34,075 bases of DNA from Gammaproteobacteria bacterium (GTDB lineage Bacteria; Pseudomonadota; Gammaproteobacteria; Steroidobacterales; GCA-2729495), in assembly GCA_024276095.1 (NCBI GenBank), contig JAJRXW010000141.1:1-34075 (forward strand). The letters run 5' to 3'. A program made the translations under genes and the position numbers. This document shows positions 27,854 through 34,075 of the stretch, in pieces. How positions within the stretch are numbered: the first letter of the stretch is position 1; every line of letters starts with the position of its first letter. The notes beneath the pieces are model-generated. The model did no database searches and was not told the DNA's origin. It saw only the letters and a program-made list of their open reading frames with translations.

Positions 27854-28618
27854 ATGGATCTTGCTACTTTAATCGGCTTAATTTTCGGGATGATGGTCAT
27901 CCTCGGGTCGATCATGGTCGGCGGTTCGCTGGGGACGTTTATCAATATCCCCAGTGTGCTGGTGGTTTTTGCCGGTACTGCTGCGGCGACCCTGATCAAG
28001 TTCTCGCTGAGTGACTGTATCTACGCATTGAAGCGCGGCGTTGGCATGGCTTTCTTCGATACCGGCAGCAATCCGCGCGAACTGGTCGAGCAGATCAAAA
28101 CACTTGCCGACAAGGCCAGGAAAGAGGGTTTGCTGGTTCTCGAGGATGAGCCGGTAGATAACGTGTTTTTCAAAAAAGGGATTCAGCTGTGCGTGGACGG
28201 CCAGACCCCGGAGTTTGTACGCAAGGTGCTGTCCAGCGAAATGGACCTGAGCATCGAGCGTGACGAGCTGGGCGAGCGGATATACCGGGGCATCGGCGAG
28301 GCCGCCCCGGCATTCGGCATGATCGGTACGCTGATCGGCCTGGTGCAGATGCTTGCCAACATGAGCGACCCCGCCTCGATTGGCCCTGCCATGGCCGTCG
28401 CCCTGTTGACCACGCTGTATGGTGCGGTCATTGCCAACCTGTTTGCCAACCCGCTGGCCGACAAACTGCAGATGCGCTACATGTACGACCGGTTGACCCG
28501 CTCGCTGATTCTCGAAGGCGTACTCTCCATCGCCGAAGGTGAGAGCCCGCATGTCATCGGGGAATACCTGTCAACCTTCCTGCAGGACGGCGAACCACAA
28601 GCGGCACCGTCAAGCTGA
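27854..28618 (+). CDS. pomA: Flagellar motor stator protein PomA/MotA family (sodium type)
   Basis: MDLATLIGLIFGMMVILGSIMVGGSLGTFINIPSVLVVFAGTAAATLIKF and AAPAFGMIGTLIGLVQMLANMSDPASIGPAMAVALLTTLYGAVIANLFANPLADKL. Confidence 0.93.
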   Translation: MDLATLIGLIFGMMVILGSIMVGGSLGTFINIPSVLVVFAGTAAATLIKFSLSDCIYALKRGVGMAFFDTGSNPRELVEQIKTLADKARKEGLLVLEDEPVDNVFFKKGIQLCVDGQTPEFVRKVLSSEMDLSIERDELGERIYRGIGEAAPAFGMIGTLIGLVQMLANMSDPASIGPAMAVALLTTLYGAVIANLFANPLADKLQMRYMYDRLTRSLILEGVLSIAEGESPHVIGEYLSTFLQDGEPQAAPSS

Positions 28619-28635
28619 TGATCAGGTAAACAGTC

Positions 28636-29364
28636 ATGGGCGAGAAAAAGAAAGGCGCGGAGGTCCCCCAATGGATGACCACCTTTGCCGACCTGATGGC
28701 GTTGATGATGACCTTCTTTGTGCTGCTGTATTCGTTCTCCACCATTGAAGAAAAGAAGTTCAAAATGATCGCCCGGTCGATGGCGGAAGGGTTCGGCTCG
28801 TCGGTGGTTCGATTTACCGAGACGGCGAATTCCTCACCGGGTGCACCGACCTTTACGCCCATGCAGCCTTCCGCATCCCGTTCCCGCTCACGCTCCGATG
28901 CGGACCTCAAAGCGGAGGCTACCGCGGATCTGCTGGTTCAGCTGAAAGAATCGATGCAGGAGGAAATATCGGAGGGCCTTATCGACGTTGAGACGCAGGG
29001 CAACAGCGTGACCGTCAGACTGCCGGAAGAAATCGCATTCCCGTCCGGAAGCGACAGGCTTTCCAGCGACATCCTCCCCATCATTGCGCTTGTCGGCAAC
29101 GCTCTGAAAGATTCTCCAGGCCTGATCATGGTTTCCGGGCATACCGACGACCAGCCGATCGCCTCGTCCGAATTCCGCTCCAACTGGGAGCTTTCCACCG
29201 ACCGGGCGGTATCGGTGGTGCACCAGTTCATGACGCTCAGCGGTATAGACCCGGCACGGCTCAGTGCCGTCGGCTATGCGGATACACGTCCGCTGGTGCC
29301 AAACGATACGCCGGAGAATCGCGCCAAAAACCGGCGTGTGGAAATCAACATTGTGAACGACTGA
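28636..29364 (+). CDS. pomB: Flagellar motor protein PomB/MotB family with OmpA-like domain
   Basis: PQWMTTFADLMALMMTFFVLLYSFSTIEEKKFKMIARSM plug/TM region and ALKDSPGLIMVSGHTDDQPI...NRRVEINIV OmpA-like domain. Confidence 0.93.
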   Translation: MGEKKKGAEVPQWMTTFADLMALMMTFFVLLYSFSTIEEKKFKMIARSMAEGFGSSVVRFTETANSSPGAPTFTPMQPSASRSRSRSDADLKAEATADLLVQLKESMQEEISEGLIDVETQGNSVTVRLPEEIAFPSGSDRLSSDILPIIALVGNALKDSPGLIMVSGHTDDQPIASSEFRSNWELSTDRAVSVVHQFMTLSGIDPARLSAVGYADTRPLVPNDTPENRAKNRRVEINIVND

Positions 29365-29656
29365 TACACGCCTCGAGCAACCTGAGAAAGATATCCGGGT
29401 GGCTGATCAGGCTGTTGCCCAGAGCGTGACTGTCGACCGAACAGTCTGCCGGTGCCACACCCGGATTCTGATTTTCCGATGCTTTCTCGATGTGGTACCA
29501 CCGAAACCACTGCTCCAGCGGCAGCGCATCGCTTTTTACGGATTCCGTATACTGCCGATAGGCACGGTAATGACGGGCAACCCGCTGCACTTCAGCAGGG
29601 TCAATGCCGGCTTCCCGGCACTCCCCGTGCCAGTCGCTGCTCTCCTTCCCGCCCAT
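29345..29656 (-). CDS. Small hypothetical protein
   Basis: 103 aa ORF convergent with pomB (20-nt overlap), with a plausible soluble composition; no family recognised. Confidence 0.5.
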   Translation of the reverse strand: MGGKESSDWHGECREAGIDPAEVQRVARHYRAYRQYTESVKSDALPLEQWFRWYHIEKASENQNPGVAPADCSVDSHALGNSLISHPDIFLRLLEACISRSQC

Positions 29657-29779
29657 ATCCGATTACCCGCGTTGCCGTACGATTTGTCGATTCAATACTC
29701 GATTTTGCATAATACCAGCATGCTCAAAACAGGAATGTCAACATGGCATGAAGCAACTGCAGCATGCTAAATTGAGGCC

Positions 29780-31216
29780 GTGAGAGTCACGCTCCTACTC
29801 TGCCTCGCCATCCTGGCCGGTACCTGTTCTGCTCCCCCGACCTTACTGGAGGAGGTGCAGCAACTCGGCAAACTGCGCGTGATTACCCGAAACAATCCAA
29901 CGACCTACTATATCGGAGCCAATGGTCCGGAGGGACCGGAGTATGAACTGGTGCGGGGATTTGCGCACTTCATCGGCGTGGAACTCGATCTGCAGGTAGC
30001 CGAGTCGTTTTCCAGAATATTGCCGACGATAAAATCCGGCAAAGCCCACGTCGCGGCAGCCGGCCTGACCGCCACACCGGAACGAAGCGAGCGGGTTACA
30101 TTCGGCCCGTCATTCCTGCCCGTCACGCAGCACCTGATTTACAAGCTGGGCACGGGCCGGCCCCACAGCATGAAAGACGTACTCGGCAAGCGGCTGGAAG
30201 TCATTGACGGAACCAGCTATGTCGACTCGCTGGCTTTGGCGCAGCAGGAACTGCCGGACCTGGTGTGGGTAGAGAATCCGCACAGCGATATCGCAGAACT
30301 GCTGACCAAAATTGCCGATGGCCGGATCGACTATACGATTGTAGATTCCACGATATTTGCGATCTACCAGAATTATCTTCCGGAAATCCGCATTGCTTTC
30401 GAAGTCGTCACCGGGGACTCCCTGGCATGGGCATTCCCGAAACGCGCCGACGACAGCCTGATCGCCCGGGCGGGGCAATATCTCGATTTCATCCGGGACA
30501 ATGGCGAATTCGACCGCATCATGGATCGCTACTACGGCCATACCGAACGTTTCGACTATGTCGGTACGCGGAAATTCATTCGTGAATACACAAAGAAGCT
30601 GCCGCTGTACAAATCGATGTTCCAGGATGCCGCAGACCGGATCGATATGGACTGGCGTCTTCTGGCGGCAATCGGCTACCAGGAATCGCACTGGAACCCC
30701 CTGGCGGTATCGCCTACCGGCGTTCGCGGCATCATGATGCTGACGCAGAACACCGCAAACTCTCTCGGCATCGAAGACCGGGTCGATCCTGAACAGAGTA
30801 TTTTCGGCGGAGCGGAGTACCTGGCCAACATCAAGCGCCGGATACCGGCATCCATCGCCGAGCCCGACCGAACCTGGTTTGCGCTGGCTGCCTACAACGT
30901 CGGCTACGGCCATCTTCAGGATGCCCGCAAAATCACCCGCATGAACGGCGGCGACCCGATGCGCTGGATCGACGTCAAGCCCAGTCTGCTGCTGCTCACA
31001 CAGAAAAAGTGGTACTCGCAGGTGCCCAGCGGCTACGCTCGGGGCTGGGAACCGGTGCAATACGTGGACAATATACGCAGCTATTACAATATTCTGATCT
31101 GGCTCACGGACAACGACGACACCGAAACGCCCGAGCAACCGAAGCTTGAAAGCAAGCCTTCCGCTACCATTGCAAATGCCGGCGCGGGAATGCCGGAGAA
31201 AAGGAATAACGGCTAG
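29780..31216 (+). CDS. mltF: Membrane-bound lytic murein transglycosylase F
   Basis: N-terminal SBP_bac_3-like domain (LRVITRNNPTTYYIGANGPEGPEYELVRGFA) plus C-terminal SLT domain (WRLLAAIGYQESHWNPLAVSPTGVRGIMMLTQNTANSLGI). Confidence 0.94.
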   Translation: MRVTLLLCLAILAGTCSAPPTLLEEVQQLGKLRVITRNNPTTYYIGANGPEGPEYELVRGFAHFIGVELDLQVAESFSRILPTIKSGKAHVAAAGLTATPERSERVTFGPSFLPVTQHLIYKLGTGRPHSMKDVLGKRLEVIDGTSYVDSLALAQQELPDLVWVENPHSDIAELLTKIADGRIDYTIVDSTIFAIYQNYLPEIRIAFEVVTGDSLAWAFPKRADDSLIARAGQYLDFIRDNGEFDRIMDRYYGHTERFDYVGTRKFIREYTKKLPLYKSMFQDAADRIDMDWRLLAAIGYQESHWNPLAVSPTGVRGIMMLTQNTANSLGIEDRVDPEQSIFGGAEYLANIKRRIPASIAEPDRTWFALAAYNVGYGHLQDARKITRMNGGDPMRWIDVKPSLLLLTQKKWYSQVPSGYARGWEPVQYVDNIRSYYNILIWLTDNDDTETPEQPKLESKPSATIANAGAGMPEKRNNG

Positions 31217-31686
31217 CAGCGCCTGGCGCGGAAAAATATCTGCAGGAGATCACGACAATCCTGCTCAAGCACTCCGCCGGTCACAATGACACGATGGTTG
31301 GACTCGACGGCCCTGACGACATCGAACACGGTCCCGGCAGCGCCAAAGCGGAAATCCGGCACTCCGAACACCAGGCGCTGCACGCGCGCATGCACCATGG
31401 CGCCGGCGCACATCGGGCACGGCTCCATGGTCACGTACAAGCTGGTACCCGGCAAGCGATAATTGCCGGTCAGGCGGGCACCTTCGCGCAGCGCGATAAT
31501 TTCCGCATGTGCAGTCGGGTCGCAACCTGAGACCGGCTGGTTCCAGCCTGCAGCGATTACTGTATCGTCTTTGACCAGAACGGCGCCGACAGGCACTTCC
31601 CCGGCCTGTTCCGCCCGGACAGCCAGCTCGATCGCCCGGCGCATGAACGCCTCATCTCCGGCCTGCAGCACCGCTCCTGCTCCCAT
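31213..31686 (-). CDS. tadA: tRNA adenosine(34) deaminase
   Basis: GEVPVGAVLVKDD, PTAHAEIIALREGA, YVTMEPCPMCAGAMVHARVQRLVFGVPDFRFGAAGTVFDV. Confidence 0.94.
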   Translation of the reverse strand: MGAGAVLQAGDEAFMRRAIELAVRAEQAGEVPVGAVLVKDDTVIAAGWNQPVSGCDPTAHAEIIALREGARLTGNYRLPGTSLYVTMEPCPMCAGAMVHARVQRLVFGVPDFRFGAAGTVFDVVRAVESNHRVIVTGGVLEQDCRDLLQIFFRARRC

Positions 31687-31718
31687 TCGATTGTAAATAG
31701 CCCGCCAAACACGGTATT

Positions 31719-31738
31719 GGAGCCGGGTTTCCGGCTCC
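31719..31738. repeat. Perfect 8-bp hairpin GGAGCCGG-gttt-CCGGCTCC between two minus-strand genes
   Basis: Inverted repeat seen directly. No U-tract follows on either strand, so calling it a terminator is uncertain. Confidence 0.6.
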
Positions 31739-31780
31739 CGTCAACGGTTTCATGGGCGGGCTCGTTCGGCTTGCGCAGCG

Positions 31781-32908
31781 CTACGGCCTCAGGCTGGCCA
31801 GGTCCACTTCGATCCGCCCAAAATGCACGTTGGAAAACATCTGATCCGGCGGGGCGTCCGAGCCCATGAAATAGATGTGCACCTGACCGCCTTGCACGAT
31901 AGCGCTGGGGCCACCGACGAAAGTGGCATACCAGGTATTTGCGGTTTTCTGAATCAGGGCCTGGGGGGTGCGGGTCCAGTGGATACCGTCATCGCTGTAG
32001 GCATGACCGATGCCCTGAAGTTGCGAATTGTCGCTGGCGCCACCTACATAGAACAGATGATAGCCTTGGACGGGATCCTTGATCACATTCGAGTGGCCCA
32101 CGAGCAACGAGTCCCAGCCGCTGGCGGATGGCAGGAAAACCGGATCGGCATTCTGGCTCCAGTTGATGCCGTCGCTGGAGGTTGCATAACCGATGCGTCC
32201 GCCCCACACCCCCTGGTCGTCCAGACCCAGCGTCGAGTACCACATCTTGAAGATCATGCCGGCCGGTTCATAGATCACACTGGGCTCGAGCACGCCGCCG
32301 TTTTTCAGGCCATTCGCATCCGTATAAACCTGCTCCCAGGTATTCATGGGGCTGAGCACGGCGCCGGGTACTTTTACCCAGACCCTGCCATCGGTGGATG
32401 TGGCCAGCCGGATATCGAATGCCGACTCGTCATCCAGACGCCGTGCATAGTACAAATAGTAGGTGGCCCCGAGCTTCAGCACATAGGGCGTCTCCAGAGC
32501 ATACGAGACATTACGGGCCGCATCAAAGGCGGGAACCAAATCCAGCTTGACCCATTGATTGATATCTTTCGGGTCGGTCCAGTGGATGCCGTCGCTCGAG
32601 CGGGCCGAGGCAATACCCTGTTTGCCGACACTGTTGATGTTGGCAACAGCGCTGAACCAGGTCCTCAGTTCGCTGCCGTCCTGGATCATCACGGGGTCGG
32701 CATTCAGCCCCAGGGGATGAAAATTCCTGACATCAGTCCGGTAGTTGTTGAGCAGATCATCGGAGATCTGCTGATCGTCTGCGGTAAGTAATTCTGTCAC
32801 CGGGTAAACCGGGCGGATCGGGTTCGGTGGTGGACCGGTCGACGAGCCGCCTCCTCCACAGCCAACAATGAAGATCCCCAAAAGCGCCGCTGACCCGAAA
32901 CGTCTCAC
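31781..32908 (-). CDS. Secreted lipoprotein with glycosyl-hydrolase-43-like beta-propeller repeats
   Basis: Lipobox FIVGCGGGG. Repeated blades SSDGIHWTDP, STDGRVWVKVPG, SSDGINWSQNADP, SDDGIHWTRTPQ. Confidence 0.75.
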   Translation of the reverse strand: MRRFGSAALLGIFIVGCGGGGSSTGPPPNPIRPVYPVTELLTADDQQISDDLLNNYRTDVRNFHPLGLNADPVMIQDGSELRTWFSAVANINSVGKQGIASARSSDGIHWTDPKDINQWVKLDLVPAFDAARNVSYALETPYVLKLGATYYLYYARRLDDESAFDIRLATSTDGRVWVKVPGAVLSPMNTWEQVYTDANGLKNGGVLEPSVIYEPAGMIFKMWYSTLGLDDQGVWGGRIGYATSSDGINWSQNADPVFLPSASGWDSLLVGHSNVIKDPVQGYHLFYVGGASDNSQLQGIGHAYSDDGIHWTRTPQALIQKTANTWYATFVGGPSAIVQGGQVHIYFMGSDAPPDQMFSNVHFGRIEVDLASLRP

Positions 32909-33174
32909 TACGCCTACTCGATGATCAACAGCTCATGAAAAGCCGGCAACGCTGTGCTACTAAGCACATGGTTCGGGTGGCTGCAGCGTAACCGATTGAA
33001 CACCGCCAACGACGCCCTGGCTCACCGGCCATACTTTTATTCTCATGCGCACGTTCTCGTTATCATGCTGATTGTAAACAATATTGACAACTAGCCAATA
33101 TCAACCATATTCCCTGTTACGCTTGGTTCCGGTAAATCTGTCATTTATCCTGAATTCGTAGTACTGGTATTCAC

Positions 33175-34075
33175 TCATCGCGATTCACTGTTTGTGGAGC
33201 AGAGCCGATCCATCAGTCCACGCAGTGAAATAACGTTAATATCATCACCCACAGGAAACTCATCCTCACCACCATAGAGGATATATTTATACTTTGCGCC
33301 AACATCATCACAGGTTTTGCTGTAATGTTTTCCGAGCCTGGGCGCGACGCCATACTTGATCTCTATGGCCCAGATTTCAGACGATGGCATCCTGATCACC
33401 AGATCGATCTCCGCACCTGCAGTTGTCCGGTAAAAGTAGGTTTCTGCACGACCAGGCAGAATCGAGTGAATATTCTCGATGACAAATCCTTCCCAGCTTT
33501 TTCCTAACACCGGATTAGACAGAAGCGCATCATAAGCACTGATCCCCAGCAACCTATGCAAAATGCCGCTATCGCGCACGTAAAAACGGGGAGATTTAAC
33601 TAACCGTTTCTTGACGTTTGCATGCCAGGGTTCAAGGCGCCTGACCAACAAAAGATCCGCCAGAATATCAATGTAGTGTGTGACCGTTTTGGCATCAACT
33701 TCCAGGTTTGAGGCAAGCTTGGAATAGTTAACGGTTTCACCCTGAAGATGCGCCATCATCGTCCACAGCCGACGTAGCCTTGCTGCAGGAACGCGAAAAC
33801 CCATTTGCGGGATGTCGCGCTCAAGATAGGTACGAATCAGATTTTCCAGCCAGTCCATGGCCAACCCATCTTCTGCGGCAAGATAGCTGTCTGGAAAACC
33901 ACCCCGCAACCACAGGGTCTGCCTTTCCTGTTGTTGACCATCAACTTCAACCAGGTTCAGGCCGCTCATCTCGAGATAGCTAATTCGGCCTGCGAGACTT
34001 TCAGAAGACTGACGCATCAAATCCATTGATGCTGACCCAAGCAGTAAAAACTGACCTGACCTGCGGCCCTGCTCC
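33175..34075 (-). CDS. AAA ATPase / DUF4143 family protein (5' part off the window edge)
   Basis: The frame stays open to the window end (...GRRSGQFLLLGSASMDLMRQSSESLAGRISYLEMSGL). LWLRGGFPDSYLA, NYSKLASNLEVDAKTVTHYIDILADLLLVRRLEPW, and EIDLVIRMPSSEIWAIEIKYG in the DUF4143 nuclease-like C-terminus. Confidence 0.9.
   Translation of the reverse strand, partial: EQGRRSGQFLLLGSASMDLMRQSSESLAGRISYLEMSGLNLVEVDGQQQERQTLWLRGGFPDSYLAAEDGLAMDWLENLIRTYLERDIPQMGFRVPAARLRRLWTMMAHLQGETVNYSKLASNLEVDAKTVTHYIDILADLLLVRRLEPWHANVKKRLVKSPRFYVRDSGILHRLLGISAYDALLSNPVLGKSWEGFVIENIHSILPGRAETYFYRTTAGAEIDLVIRMPSSEIWAIEIKYGVAPRLGKHYSKTCDDVGAKYKYILYGGEDEFPVGDDINVISLRGLMDRLCSTNSESR

Noticed and set aside
30110-31138. 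342-aa minus-strand ORF opposite mltF
   Set aside because: Antisense shadow of MltF; no motifs.
32940-33000. Possible VPLPA-CTERM tail remnant (ttcgggtggctgcagcgtaacc resembles the 26170 region ctcgggtggttacagcgtagc)
   Set aside because: Only about 20 bp of similarity and no flanking homologous ORF; could be chance.
33080-33110. Dyad ATATTG-acaactagc-CAATAT upstream of the propeller lipoprotein gene
   Set aside because: Short AT-rich inverted repeat in an AT-rich intergenic region; insufficient evidence for an operator.
1-34075. CRISPR arrays, rRNA genes, complete IS elements or phage structural genes
   Set aside because: No regularly spaced repeats, no rRNA-like sequence and no transposase, integrase or phage-like proteins were recognised.

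Overview
The window is 34 kb of a high-GC proteobacterial (probably gammaproteobacterial) chromosome. From left to right I see: the end of a heavy-metal efflux locus (CzcI-like plus partial TolC-like protein); an S9 prolyl oligopeptidase; a LysR / DoxX / glutathionyl-hydroquinone reductase / pirin module resembling E. coli yhaJ-yqjF-yqjG-yhaK; small envelope proteins; an RND tripartite efflux operon whose pump and adaptor genes are broken; an SLC13 permease with an in-frame stop, followed by an osmoprotectant ABC transporter with a fused binding protein and permease; an HDOD protein; a COG4798-type methyltransferase; an accessory block; tRNA-Ser(CGA); PomAB; MltF; TadA; a beta-propeller lipoprotein; and a partial DUF4143 ATPase. 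The accessory block (about 20.0-27.4 kb) is bounded by tRNA-Ser(CGA) and a degenerate direct copy of the tRNA 3' half. It carries a ParDE-like toxin-antitoxin pair, an ECF sigma factor with a Ser/Thr kinase-TPR protein, a decayed LolA-like gene and two tandem DUF1566/VPLPA-CTERM proteins, plus dispersed GGTACRGT repeats. The best candidates for follow-up are this integrase-less island-like block with its nested repeats, and the cluster of disrupted transport genes at 10.3-14.0 kb. All inferred indels are -1, so assembly error must be excluded first. No database searches were run; all family names come from reading motifs by eye.
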